Source: Bacillota bacterium
GTDB taxonomy: Bacteria; Bacillota; Clostridia; Christensenellales; Aristaeellaceae
Length of the DNA stretch: 45,376 nucleotides
Direction: 5' to 3'
Assembly: GCA_023402355.1 (NCBI GenBank)
Contig: JAEXCG010000024.1
Coordinates: 1 to 45,376 of the forward strand
Made by a program: the position numbers and the translations under genes. How positions within the stretch are numbered: the first letter of the stretch is position 1; each line of letters starts with the position of its first letter. Under the pieces are notes generated by a model. The model saw only the letters and a program-made list of their open reading frames with translations. It was not told where the DNA came from and ran no database searches. Below, piece by piece: positions 29,306-37,508 of the stretch.

Positions 29306-30310
29306 ATGAAAGGATACCGGAAGTACTTTGCCAAGAAAATCGTATGGTTCCTGATTACGCTCGTCGCAGCCGTAATCGTCAATTTTACCCTGCCGCGCTT
29401 GATGCCCGCCGATCCTGTGGCCGCCATCGCCGGAAAGACCCTGCAGGGCTCGACGGACCCGACCGCGATCCAGCAGGTTTACGCGCGCTATCAGGAAGAG
29501 TTTGGAACGAATAAGCCGATGTACGAGCAGTTCTTCATCTTCGTCAAGAACCTGCTCCACGGCAATCTGGGCGTCTCCTTCAGCCAATATCCGCGCACGG
29601 TTTCGGACATCATCTCCAGCGCGATCATGTGGACGATCTGCCTTCAGCTTCCCGCGATCATCGTCGGCTGGCTGCTCGGCAATCTGCTGGGCGCGCTGGC
29701 CGCCTACATCCGCAAGGGCTTTGACAAGGTGCTCATGCCTGTCTCGCTGTTCATGAGCAACATCCCCGCCTTCGGCATGGCGGTGATTCTGCTGGTCGTA
29801 TTCGCCATCAAGCTGGGGATCGCGCCGACCGCGGGAGGTTACTCCTTTGAGATGATCCCCAACTTCAGCTGGAGCTTCATCAAGTCGGTCATCTGGCATT
29901 ATCAGCTTCCCTTCTGGTCTATCGTGCTGATCTCCATCGGCGGCCAGGCGGTGGGCATGCGCTCCATGTCCATCTACGAGCTGAACGCCGATTATGTGAA
30001 ATATGCGCGCTTCCTGGGCATCAAGGACCGCAAGATCGTGGGTTACGTGTTCCGCAACGCCATGCTGCCGCAGGTGACGGGCCTTGCGCTCTCCATCGGC
30101 ACCATGATCGGCGGCGCGCTGGTGGCGGAGATCATCTTCAGCTACCCGGGCCTGGGTTCCACCATGTACGCGGCGGTCACCGCGGGGGATTACCCGCTGA
30201 TCTCCGCGACCACGCTGATCATCACCTTCATGGTGCTGATCTGCACGTTCGTGCTGGACATCGTCTACGGCTTCATCGACCCGCGCGTCAAAGCCGCGCA
30301 GTTTGATTGA
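29306..30310 (+). CDS. ABC importer permease, DppB/OppB-like
   Basis: A 334-aa six-helix permease: FLITLVAAVIVNFTLPRLMPADPVAAIAG at the N-terminus, a first outer region with LHGNLGVSFSQYPRTVSDIISSAIMWT, and the ATPase-coupling loop MSIYELNADYVKYARFLGIKDRKIVGYVFRNAMLPQVTGL (EAA motif). The C-terminal helices match the family. It pairs with the DppC-like protein at 30325 to form the channel. The start follows GGGGGAATGGAAC. Confidence 0.93.
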   Translation: MKGYRKYFAKKIVWFLITLVAAVIVNFTLPRLMPADPVAAIAGKTLQGSTDPTAIQQVYARYQEEFGTNKPMYEQFFIFVKNLLHGNLGVSFSQYPRTVSDIISSAIMWTICLQLPAIIVGWLLGNLLGALAAYIRKGFDKVLMPVSLFMSNIPAFGMAVILLVVFAIKLGIAPTAGGYSFEMIPNFSWSFIKSVIWHYQLPFWSIVLISIGGQAVGMRSMSIYELNADYVKYARFLGIKDRKIVGYVFRNAMLPQVTGLALSIGTMIGGALVAEIIFSYPGLGSTMYAAVTAGDYPLISATTLIITFMVLICTFVLDIVYGFIDPRVKAAQFD

Positions 30311-30324
30311 GGGGAGGAGATTTT

Positions 30325-31572
30325 ATGAAAAATACACTGCGTCAGGTATTTCACTCCCCGAAGTTTGTGACGGGCTTTAGCATCTTCGTGTTCATCCTGC
30401 TGCTCATGTTCTTCTATCCTCTCTTCAACCCCGGCAACCCGCTTGAAATCATCGGCGACGGGTTGCTCCGGCCCGGCACCTATTTCTCCCTGTACGACTC
30501 CGTCGATACCGACACGCATACGTTTAAGCTCTCGGATGCGGACGACAAGCGCATGGGCAAGCTGCTCAGCTATGAAGACCGCATTACCATGGTCGGGTGG
30601 CTGAGCGCTGCGGGCATCGACGTGAGCGGTCTGGACATCGCCGATACGGACGCGCTGATCGAGTTCTGGCACGCGGGCTACGACGCGTCCCTTCGCCCCA
30701 GCGGCATGACGAAGGCGCAGCGCAACGCCTGCTCGCGCATCGACAGGCGCTTAAACGAGGTGTCCGGCGCGACGGAGCTGAGCGTCATGGTCCCGGATAC
30801 CGAATCGGGCGAGCTTACGGAAAAGGGAACCATCGGCAAGAACGACTACGTAAACGTCACGGACGTCGCCAACACGCTCACGCTGCCCCTGGGCACCGAC
30901 AACTTCGGGCGCGACGTGCTCAAGGAGCTGGTCTCCGCCTGCGGCACCTCGATCCGCATCGGCCTCATCGCCGGCACGGTCGCCACGCTCATCGGCCTGA
31001 TGCTGGGGCTTTTGGCCGGGTATCTGGGCGGCGTCGTGGACGACCTCATCATGTTCGTCACCAACATCTTCACCGTCATCCCCAGCTTCGTGCTGCTGAT
31101 CCTCATCTCCTATTCCATTGGGCAGGATCAGCGCGGCGCGTCCACCGTCGCCCTGGTCATCGGCCTGACGAGCTGGGTGTGGACGACGCGCTCCGTGCGC
31201 TCGCAGGTCATCTCGCTGCGAAACCGCGACCACGTGAACCTCTCCAAGCTCTCCGGGCACAGCCTGATGCGCATCATCATGACGGACATCCTGCCCTACA
31301 TCGCCAGCTACGTGGTGATGGCGTTCATCCTGCAGATCAGCTCGGCCATCCTCGCCGAGGCGCAGCTATCGCTGCTGGGCCTGGGCCCGAAGACCACCGA
31401 GGTGCCGACGCTCGGCCTGATGATGAACTGGGCCATGCTCTATTCCGCGCACCTGAACGGCTCGTGGTGGGCGTACTTCCCCGTCATCCTGACCATCGCG
31501 CTCATCTCGTTCTCGCTGAACCTGATGAACACGGGGCTGGATCAGGTCTTCAACCCCACGCTGAGAGACTAA
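30325..31572 (+). CDS. ABC importer permease, DppC/OppC-like, with outer insertion
   Basis: A 415-aa permease, longer than the usual ~300 aa. After the first helix (TGFSIFVFILLLMFFYPLF) comes a soluble stretch of about 150 residues (KLSDADDKRMGKLLSYEDRITMVGWLSAAGIDV...LSVMVPDTESGELTEKG) before TDNFGRDVLKELVSACGTSIRIGLIAGTVATLIGLMLG, where the normal DppC core begins. The EAA loop VRSQVISLRNRDHVNLSKLSGHSLMRIIMTDILPYIASYV and SSAILAEAQLSLLGLGPK are typical. The inserted domain faces outside and may touch the binding protein. The start at 30325 follows GGGGAGGAG; 18 upstream bases in frame were rejected. Confidence 0.92.
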   Translation: MKNTLRQVFHSPKFVTGFSIFVFILLLMFFYPLFNPGNPLEIIGDGLLRPGTYFSLYDSVDTDTHTFKLSDADDKRMGKLLSYEDRITMVGWLSAAGIDVSGLDIADTDALIEFWHAGYDASLRPSGMTKAQRNACSRIDRRLNEVSGATELSVMVPDTESGELTEKGTIGKNDYVNVTDVANTLTLPLGTDNFGRDVLKELVSACGTSIRIGLIAGTVATLIGLMLGLLAGYLGGVVDDLIMFVTNIFTVIPSFVLLILISYSIGQDQRGASTVALVIGLTSWVWTTRSVRSQVISLRNRDHVNLSKLSGHSLMRIIMTDILPYIASYVVMAFILQISSAILAEAQLSLLGLGPKTTEVPTLGLMMNWAMLYSAHLNGSWWAYFPVILTIALISFSLNLMNTGLDQVFNPTLRD

Positions 31573-31585
31573 GGAGGGCGCAGCC

Positions 31586-32596
31586 ATGAGCAAGACGATA
31601 TTGGAAGTCAAAGATCTGACGACGAAATACATCACCCGCTTCCACGAGGACGTCTACGCGGTCGATCACGTGTCGCTCAAGATCGAGGAAGGCAAGAGCC
31701 TGGGCATCGCGGGCGAGAGCGGCTGCGGCAAGTCGACCCTCGCGCTCAGCCTGATGGGCTATTACTTCGCGCCGCTGCACTACACGAGCGGCGACATCAT
31801 CATCGACGGGCGCAACATCTCCGGCATGAAGCCGGACGACGTGCGCAAGAACATCCTGGGTACGGAGATCGCCTACATCCCCCAGGCGGCCATGAACGCG
31901 CTCAACCCCACGCGCAAGATCGATAAGTTCGTGGAGGACGTCATTCTGGCCCACGACCCGAAGCGCGACAAAAAGGAAATCCAGGAGATGGCCAGGGCGC
32001 GCTTTGCCGAGCTGGGCCTGCCGGTGAGCGCGCTGGAAAAGCACGCGGTGGAGCTGTCCGGCGGCATGAAGCAGCGCGTGGTCATCGCGATTTCCACCAT
32101 TCTCTCCCCCAAGGTGCTGATCGCGGACGAGCCGAGCTCCGCGCTGGACGTCACCAGCCAGAAGATGGTCATCCGCATGCTCCGGGAGATGATGGATAAG
32201 GGCTACATCAAGGCCATGATCTTCATCACCCACGAGCTGCCGCTGCTCTACAACGTGACCGACGACATCATGGTCATGTACGCCGGGCAGATCGTGGAGC
32301 GCGGCACGGCCAAGGAAATGGTCTTCGACCCCATTCATCCCTATTCGCGCGGACTGATGAAGTCGATCCTCGTGCCCGAGGAGGGCACCCGCGCGCACAA
32401 GCTGACGGCGATCCCCGGCACGCCGCCCAACCTCAAAAAGCCGCCCCAGGGCTGCCGGTTTGCCGAGCGGTGCAAGTACGCGGTGCCGCTGTGCCGCGCG
32501 AGCGCCATGCCGATGATCGACGCGGGAGACGGACGGACATACCGCTGCGGCCATTCCGTGGCGCATTTGAGGGAGATGTATCAGGATGAAGAATGA
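31586..32596 (+). CDS. ABC importer ATPase, DppD/OppD-like
   Basis: A 336-aa ATPase: Walker A GESGCGKSTL near residue 45, Q-loop IAYIPQAAMNALNPTRKI, signature LSGGMKQRVVIAIS, Walker B VLIADEPSSALD, H-loop IFITHELPLLYNV. The C-terminal oligopeptide-transporter region, with TAIPGTPPNLKKPPQGCRFAERCKYAVPLCR, holds four cysteines that bind a [4Fe-4S] cluster in related DppD-type proteins. It works with the ATPase at 32586, whose start overlaps its end by 11 bp. The start follows AAGGAGGGCGCAGCC. Confidence 0.95.
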   Translation: MSKTILEVKDLTTKYITRFHEDVYAVDHVSLKIEEGKSLGIAGESGCGKSTLALSLMGYYFAPLHYTSGDIIIDGRNISGMKPDDVRKNILGTEIAYIPQAAMNALNPTRKIDKFVEDVILAHDPKRDKKEIQEMARARFAELGLPVSALEKHAVELSGGMKQRVVIAISTILSPKVLIADEPSSALDVTSQKMVIRMLREMMDKGYIKAMIFITHELPLLYNVTDDIMVMYAGQIVERGTAKEMVFDPIHPYSRGLMKSILVPEEGTRAHKLTAIPGTPPNLKKPPQGCRFAERCKYAVPLCRASAMPMIDAGDGRTYRCGHSVAHLREMYQDEE

Positions 32597-33419
32597 AAAC
32601 GTGAAAGAGCGTCCCCTGTGTCTGAGCGGCAAGGGGGTCACCAAGGTTTTCGGATACGGCAACAAGACCACCGTGGCGGTCGATCACGTGGACTTTTCGT
32701 TTCATCAGGGCGAGCTGGTGAGCATCGTGGGCGAGAGCGGAAGCGGCAAGACGACGCTGTCGAAGATGCTGCTCGGGCTCCTGAGCGTGACGGAAGGCGA
32801 GATCTTCTTTCAGGGAAAGCCGCGGGACATCTCCACCGGCGCCAAGAAAAAGGAATACTGGCGGGGCATTCAGGCGATCTTTCAGGACCCCTTCTCCTCC
32901 TTTAACGTCTTCAACAAGATCGACACCGTGCTGCTGGACTGCATCAACATGCGCGGCGGCCGCCACCTGTCCAAGGAAAAGAAGATCGAGATGATGACCG
33001 AGGCCTGCGGGTTTGTCAATCTCAAGTTCGCGGAGCTGACGAACAAGTACCCCTTCGAGCTCTCCGGCGGGCAGATGCAGCGCCTGATGATCGCGCGCAT
33101 CTTCCTGCTCAGGCCCAGCATCCTGCTGGCGGACGAGCCGACCTCCATGATCGACGCCTGCTCGCGCGCCACGATCCTGGATATGCTGCTGCACCTGCGC
33201 GACGAGACGGGCATGACGATCATCTTCATCACGCACGACATCGGCCTGGCCTATTACATCTCCGACAGCGTGTACATCATGGAGCACGGCAAGTTCGTGG
33301 AAAGCGGCTCCGCCGACGAGGTCATCCTAAACCCCAAGGCGGCCTACACCCGGCGCCTCATCAGCGACGTGCCCAAGATTTACGAGCCGTGGGACCTCTC
33401 CACCCCCGCCGAAGAATAA
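32586..33419 (+). CDS. ABC importer ATPase, DppF/OppF-like
   Basis: A 277-aa ATPase: Walker A GESGSGKTTL near residue 53, Q-loop QAIFQDPFSSFN, signature LSGGQMQRLMIARI, Walker B ILLADEPTSMID, H-loop IFITHDIGLAYYIS. It lacks the C-terminal cysteine region common in OppF, so the complex probably has the cluster in the DppD partner only. It is the last gene of the importer operon. Its end is followed by a GC hairpin with a bulge (33433-33468) and no T run. Confidence 0.95.
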   Translation: MKNENVKERPLCLSGKGVTKVFGYGNKTTVAVDHVDFSFHQGELVSIVGESGSGKTTLSKMLLGLLSVTEGEIFFQGKPRDISTGAKKKEYWRGIQAIFQDPFSSFNVFNKIDTVLLDCINMRGGRHLSKEKKIEMMTEACGFVNLKFAELTNKYPFELSGGQMQRLMIARIFLLRPSILLADEPTSMIDACSRATILDMLLHLRDETGMTIIFITHDIGLAYYISDSVYIMEHGKFVESGSADEVILNPKAAYTRRLISDVPKIYEPWDLSTPAEE

Positions 33420-33570
33420 GACGCAGCGACAGCGCGGCCCCTCTTCCACGCCGGAAGGGGGGCCGCGGTTCGTCCCGGCAGTCGGATCGCCCGAAATATT
33501 TTTGCCCGGCGCGTGATAATTCGCGCGTTCGGTCCGTCTTATAGACGTCACGACAAAGGGGGAGAGGCCG

Positions 33571-34041
33571 ATGGATCGGGAGGCGCTCGACGCGGGCGTC
33601 TGGCAGCACCGCGTCAGCATGGCGCGCCTGGCGGCGAGCATCTTGCACAGCCCCCAGGACGTGGAGGACGCCGTGTCGGAGGCGGTGCTGCGCGCGTACG
33701 CGGCGGCGGGCACGCTGCGCGACGAGCAGAGGCTCAGGCCGTGGCTGCTTCGCATCACGGCGCGCTGCGCGCTGGACATCCTGCGCAGGGAGAAGCGGGA
33801 GCTCCCCTGTGCGGAGGTGGAGCGCCCTGCGCCGCCGGTAACGGCGCAGCCGGGCAGCCTGTACGAGCTGCTGCTCTGCCTGCCATCGGCCACGCGGCGG
33901 GTGCTGCTGCTCTACTACTACGAGGGGTTCAAGGCGCGGGAAATCGCGGGCATCCTCTCCTGCCCGCTTTCTACCGTGCTCATGCGCCTGTCTCGGGGAC
34001 GAAAACAACTGGAGAACTTGCTGAAGGAGGCGGGAGAATGA
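33571..34041 (+). CDS. ECF-type RNA polymerase sigma factor
   Basis: A 156-aa sigma70-like factor of the extracytoplasmic-function group. Region 2 (residues 12-75): WQHRVSMARLAASILHSPQDVEDAVSEAVLRAYAAAGTLRDEQRLRPWLLRITARCALDILRREKRE. Region 4 (residues 100-150): LYELLLCLPSATRRVLLLYYYEGFKAREIAGILSCPLSTVLMRLSRGRKQLENLL. ECF factors redirect RNA polymerase, usually on release from a membrane anti-sigma. The next gene overlaps by 4 bp and encodes a small membrane protein in the anti-sigma position. The start follows GGGGGAGAGGCCG. Confidence 0.92.
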   Translation: MDREALDAGVWQHRVSMARLAASILHSPQDVEDAVSEAVLRAYAAAGTLRDEQRLRPWLLRITARCALDILRREKRELPCAEVERPAPPVTAQPGSLYELLLCLPSATRRVLLLYYYEGFKAREIAGILSCPLSTVLMRLSRGRKQLENLLKEAGE

Positions 34042-34307
34042 AAGACAGCGCGCTGGACGAGGCGCTGCGGCGGCGCGCGGCGGCGGATCAGTTTACGCTT
34101 TCTCCGGGGCTGGAGGCCGCGATGCTTCGGGCGGCGGGGCGGGCGTCCTTTGCGGGCGGGGCAAGGCGGAGGCTGGGGCGGCTGGTCGCGGCCGCCCTCC
34201 TGGCGTCTCTTTTGCTGGTGGCCCTGCCCAGCCCGTGCGGACGGGCGGACGCTTTACAACATTTGGGGAGCGCACGCGCTTGCCAACCGAGCGTAATGTT
34301 GATATAA
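34038..34307 (+). CDS. Very short putative anti-sigma factor, possibly truncated
   Basis: An 89-aa protein starting inside the sigma stop (ATGA). Residues 1-45 are soluble and helical (MKDSALDEALRRRAAADQFTLSPGLEAAMLRAAGRASF) and 46-68 form one membrane helix (RLGRLVAAALLASLLLVALP). Anti-sigma partners usually have a longer extracytoplasmic domain after the helix. Here the sequence breaks off at LPSPCGRADALQHLGSARACQPSVMLI, with the promoter of the next gene lying inside its last codons. That suggests a deletion or degeneration of the sensor half, leaving a membrane tether. Function is inferred from position only. Confidence 0.6.
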   Translation: MKDSALDEALRRRAAADQFTLSPGLEAAMLRAAGRASFAGGARRRLGRLVAAALLASLLLVALPSPCGRADALQHLGSARACQPSVMLI

Positions 34308-34308
34308 T
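34280..34308 (+). promoter_or_regulatory. Promoter of the DUF951-lepB operon
   Basis: TTGCCA (34280-34285), 17 bp, TATAAT (34303-34308). It overlaps the last codons of the putative anti-sigma gene. A GC hairpin (CCCGCCCCATGGGGCGGCGGG) lies in the short leader near 34322-34342. Confidence 0.8.
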
Positions 34309-34368
34309 ATACAAATGAATTTCCCGCCCCATGGGGCGGCGGGCAAATGAGGAAGAGGGGACGGCGCG

Positions 34369-34617
34369 ATGGACGATTTACGGCTGGGCGATCTGGTGCA
34401 GATGCGCAAGACGCACCCGTGCGGGAGCGACCGATGGACGATCATCCGCGTGGGCGCGGACATCAAGATCAAGTGCACGGGCTGCGGACGCATCGTGATG
34501 ATGGACCGCGCCGAATTCGTCAAGCGCATGAAGAAGTGCATTGCCCATGCGGAAGACGGCGAGGCCGCCTCCGGGGCCCTACAAGCATCTGGAAAAGAGG
34601 AGAAACCCCATGGCTGA
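34369..34617 (+). CDS. DUF951-family protein
   Basis: An 82-aa protein with the DUF951 core: LRLGDLVQMRKTHPCGSDRWTIIRVGADIKIKCTGCGRIVMMDRAEFVKRMKKCI. The HPCG and KCTGCGR parts resemble a zinc-binding site. DUF951 is widespread and conserved in Firmicutes, with no settled function; a nucleic-acid or ribosome-linked role has been suggested for such small basic zinc folds. A ~25-residue tail follows. Its end overlaps the start of the signal peptidase gene by 8 bp. Confidence 0.9.
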   Translation: MDDLRLGDLVQMRKTHPCGSDRWTIIRVGADIKIKCTGCGRIVMMDRAEFVKRMKKCIAHAEDGEAASGALQASGKEEKPHG

Positions 34618-35233
34618 AAACGACGTGGAAAAGCTGGAGAACCAGGCCGCCGCCCAGGAGGGCGGCAAAGAAAAAGCAAAGAAGAGTGCGAAGCGCGAAG
34701 TGTTTGAGTGGATCATGGTGTTTGTCGTAGCCTGCGTGCTGGCGTTTGTGGTGCGCACGTTCCTGTTCGAGCCGGTCAGCGTGGACGGGCAGTCGATGAT
34801 GAACACGCTGCTCGACCACGAGTACATGATCGCCACGAAGTACGACTACCTGTTCGGAGATCCCGAGCGCTTCGATATCGTCATCTGCCATTATCCGGAC
34901 CGCATGCGCGCGGGTCTGCTGGGTATCGGCGAGGTGCCGGAAAACTTCGTCAAGCGCGTCATCGGCCTGCCGGGAGAGACCATCGAGCTGCGCGCGGGCG
35001 AACTGTACGTGAACGGCGAGTTTGTGGAGCAGGACTTCGACCGCACGGCCAGCTTGGCCAATTACGGGCCCTACACCGTGCCGCAGGGCTGCTACTTCGT
35101 GATGGGCGACAACCGCGACCATTCCAACGACAGCCGCAACCCGCAGGTGGGCGCGCTTTCGCGCTCGGCGATCAAGGGGCACGTCCAGTTCGTCATCTAT
35201 CCGTTTGACAACTTCCGCAAGATCGAGGATTAA
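34610..35233 (+). CDS. lepB: Type I signal peptidase (first copy)
   Basis: A 207-aa enzyme, typical of Firmicutes (SipS-like). One N-terminal membrane helix (WIMVFVVACVLAFVVRTFLF, residues 39-58) anchors it, with the catalytic domain outside. The serine box is VDGQSMMNTLLD (Ser in QSM), the lysine box FVKRVIGLPGETIELR and the final box CYFVMGDNRDHSNDSR, so all catalytic elements are intact. It removes signal peptides from secreted proteins. The start at 34610 follows GAGGAG and overlaps the DUF951 stop. A second, similar gene follows after 30 bp, so there are two signal peptidases in tandem. Confidence 0.95.
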   Translation: MAENDVEKLENQAAAQEGGKEKAKKSAKREVFEWIMVFVVACVLAFVVRTFLFEPVSVDGQSMMNTLLDHEYMIATKYDYLFGDPERFDIVICHYPDRMRAGLLGIGEVPENFVKRVIGLPGETIELRAGELYVNGEFVEQDFDRTASLANYGPYTVPQGCYFVMGDNRDHSNDSRNPQVGALSRSAIKGHVQFVIYPFDNFRKIED

Positions 35234-35263
35234 GCGCGGCCGAGGCGAAGAGGTGGGATGGGT

Positions 35264-35869
35264 ATGACGGATGCGTCCCTCGCGCCGCAGGAGCCCACCC
35301 CGTCGCGTCCGGCGCAGGAGCAGGAACAGGAGGAACGGCGCGGCGGACGGGAGCTGCTCGAATGGCTGCTCGTCTTCATCGCGGTGCTGCTCATCGCGGG
35401 CTTCGTGCGCGCGTATATCGCCGAGCCCGTGCAGGTGGACGGCCGTTCCATGCTGGAAACGCTGCGCGACGGCGAATACGTGCTCGTCGCCAAGTACCCC
35501 TACCTCTTCGACGACCCCAAGCGCTACGACATCGTGGCCTGCTACTACCCCGGGGACGCGCAGAAGCTCAACGTCAAGCGCGTCTTCGGCCTGCCGGGCG
35601 AGACGATCGAGCTGCGGGAGGGCGTGCTCTACATCGACGGGGAGTACGTGGCGCAGGACATGCTCGAGCACCCGAGGATGGACAACCTGGGGCCCGTCAC
35701 GCTGGCGCCCGGCTATTACTTCGTGATGGGCGACAACCGCCAGAACAGCCGGGACAGCCGCGCGGTCGGCGCCATCGCCCGGGATGCGATTATCGGTCAG
35801 GTCGTGCAGGTGATCTACCCGCTCAAGGCCTTCCGGTCCGTCGTGTATGAACCAGAGGATGCGTATTAG
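35264..35869 (+). CDS. lepB: Type I signal peptidase (second copy)
   Basis: A 201-aa paralogue of the preceding enzyme. The membrane helix is LLEWLLVFIAVLLIAGFVRAYIA. Serine box VDGRSMLETLRD, lysine box LNVKRVFGLPGETIELREG and final box YYFVMGDNRQNSRDSRAVG are all present. The N-terminal 30 residues are polar and Gln/Glu-rich. The ATG at 35264 is preferred over 35258 because GAGGTGG is well placed for it. Tandem peptidases often differ in substrate preference, which cannot be read here. It is the last gene before a terminator. Confidence 0.94.
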   Translation: MTDASLAPQEPTPSRPAQEQEQEERRGGRELLEWLLVFIAVLLIAGFVRAYIAEPVQVDGRSMLETLRDGEYVLVAKYPYLFDDPKRYDIVACYYPGDAQKLNVKRVFGLPGETIELREGVLYIDGEYVAQDMLEHPRMDNLGPVTLAPGYYFVMGDNRQNSRDSRAVGAIARDAIIGQVVQVIYPLKAFRSVVYEPEDAY

Positions 35870-35905
35870 CGGACGCTCCCGAAGAGAGCGCCCGCTATTT
35901 CTTTA
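35867..35905 (+). terminator. Terminator of the lepB operon
   Basis: TAGCGGACGCTC pairs with GAGCGCCCGCTA (one mismatch) around CCGAAGA, then TTTCTTTAA. It begins at the stop codon of the second lepB. Confidence 0.8.
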
Positions 35906-35934
35906 ACCGGAGGCAAGGGAAAGGGGGGACGAGC

Positions 35935-36756
35935 ATGGAGGCGCCCATGAACGTCGTGGTGACGATCAACCGCAACTATATGAGGCCGCTGTGCGTGATG
36001 CTGCGATCCTTGCTGGACGCGCACGCGCGCCGCTTCATCGACGTGTACATCCTGCACACGGAGCTCACCGAAGAGGACATCAGCTTTCTGCGCGGGACGC
36101 TGGGCGAGGGCGGCTACGCGCTGCACCCGGTGGCCGTCTCGCGGGATTTCCTGAAGGACGCCCCGGTGACGTTCCACTTCTCGCGGGAGATGTACTTTCG
36201 CATCTTCGCGGCGGGCCTTCTGCCCGGGGACCTTCCCCGCGCGCTCTACCTCGACCCGGACATGGTGATCTTGAGGGACCTCTCGCCGCTGTACGACATG
36301 GCGCTCGAGGACCGCTTTTTCGCGGCCGCCTGGTCGATCAACGTCGCCGCGGAGATCGCCCACAAGCTGCGGCTGCAGATGCCCGTGGAGAGCCGCTACT
36401 TCAATTCCGGCGTGCTGCTGATGAACCTGACGCTGCTGAGGGGCGAGCAGGACGTGGAGGCGGCGCTCTCCTACATCGAGCAGAACAGGGCGAAGCTCGT
36501 GCTGCCCGATCAGGACGCGCTCAACGCGCTGTACGGCGGGCGCACCGCGCTGATAGACCCGCTGGTGTACAACCTGGATATGCGCTACTACGGGCTGCTC
36601 AGCGCCGCCAGGCTGCAGCGCTTTAATCTGGAAACCGTGCGGCGTCAGACCGCGATCGTGCATTACTGCGGGAAGAATAAGCCTTGGGATGAGCATTACC
36701 GCGCGCCGCAGGGCGTATTTTATCGGGAAGCGGAAGCGCGGACGTTTCACCGCTGA
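35935..36756 (+). CDS. Glycosyltransferase family 8 protein
   Basis: A 273-aa GT8 enzyme of the LgtC/galactosyltransferase type: MNVVVTINRNYMRPLCVMLRSLLDAH at the N-terminus, the metal-binding DxD site in RALYLDPDMVILRDLSPLYD near residue 104, the later FNSGVLLMNLTLLR and the C-terminal HYCGKNKPWDEHY. It should add a sugar from a UDP-sugar to a surface glycan or lipid. The substrate is not identifiable. The start follows GGGGGGACGAGC. The next gene, for a membrane protein, follows after 19 bp. Confidence 0.92.
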   Translation: MEAPMNVVVTINRNYMRPLCVMLRSLLDAHARRFIDVYILHTELTEEDISFLRGTLGEGGYALHPVAVSRDFLKDAPVTFHFSREMYFRIFAAGLLPGDLPRALYLDPDMVILRDLSPLYDMALEDRFFAAAWSINVAAEIAHKLRLQMPVESRYFNSGVLLMNLTLLRGEQDVEAALSYIEQNRAKLVLPDQDALNALYGGRTALIDPLVYNLDMRYYGLLSAARLQRFNLETVRRQTAIVHYCGKNKPWDEHYRAPQGVFYREAEARTFHR

Positions 36757-36775
36757 GCAAGAAAGGGGGCAGTCT

Positions 36776-37447
36776 ATGCGCAAGGAAACAAACGGCGCTA
36801 CCTGGCTGCGGCGGCTGCCGCTGCTGGTGATGTTCGCGCTGATGATCTTCGTGGGCTTTCGCGTCCGGGGCATCACCGTGGACGACGTGCTCAACTATAC
36901 GCCGCAGAACCTGTGGGCGGCCTCCGCCGTCATGCTCGCGGCGTACGCGGTGGAGCCGCTGCTGCTCGTCTTTCCGGTGATGGTGCTCTACTTCGCGACC
37001 GGGCTGATCCTGCCGCCGCTCTGGGCGGTGACCGTGGGGCTCATCGGCATCCTCGTCAGCACGACGGTGCCCTACCTGATCGGCCGCTTTTCCTGCACCG
37101 ACATCGTGGCAAGCCTCATTCAGAAGCACCCCAAGCTGGAGCAGGTGCGCGACGTCAACCGCGACAACGACATCCTGCTCGCCTATACGCTGCGCGTGCT
37201 GGGCTTCGTGCCCGAGGACCTGGCCAGCCTGTTCATGGGCTCCCTGCGCATGAACTACCGCTCGTTCCTGCTGGGTTCGTTCATCGGCATGCTGCCGGGC
37301 ATGCTGACCGCGACGCTCGTGGGCGTGCAGGTCTCCGGCGAGTTCTCGGCGGGCATGCTGATGGGCATCGCCGCGCTCAACATCGCCTCGTTCGTCTGCG
37401 CCTACTTCATCAATAAGCGGAGCCGAACAAAGCACAAGGATGTGTAA
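36776..37447 (+). CDS. TVP38/TMEM64 (VTT-domain) membrane protein
   Basis: A 223-aa membrane protein of the DedA/VTT superfamily: VFPVMVLYFATGLILPPLWAVTVGLIGILVSTTVPYLIGRFSCTDIV (the re-entrant-loop motif, though its usual Gly/Glu pattern is less clear), AYTLRVLGFVPEDLASLFMGSLRMNYRSFLLGSFIGMLPGMLTATLVG. Members move lipid intermediates across membranes. An N-terminal helix and about six others are expected. The start at 36776 follows AGAAAGGGGGCAGTCT. It ends at a shared terminator. Confidence 0.9.
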   Translation: MRKETNGATWLRRLPLLVMFALMIFVGFRVRGITVDDVLNYTPQNLWAASAVMLAAYAVEPLLLVFPVMVLYFATGLILPPLWAVTVGLIGILVSTTVPYLIGRFSCTDIVASLIQKHPKLEQVRDVNRDNDILLAYTLRVLGFVPEDLASLFMGSLRMNYRSFLLGSFIGMLPGMLTATLVGVQVSGEFSAGMLMGIAALNIASFVCAYFINKRSRTKHKDV

Positions 37448-37453
37448 GCATAC

Positions 37454-37492
37454 GAAAAGCCCGCGCTGCTCTGGCATCGCGAGCCCTTTTTT
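37454..37492. terminator. Terminator between convergent genes
   Basis: AAAAGCCCGCG and CGCGAGCCC pair with one mismatch across a 12-nt loop, followed by TTTTTT on the + strand. The A run on the left makes it usable on the other strand too. Confidence 0.7.
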
Positions 37493-37508
37493 GTGTGTCC
37501 TTAAAACG

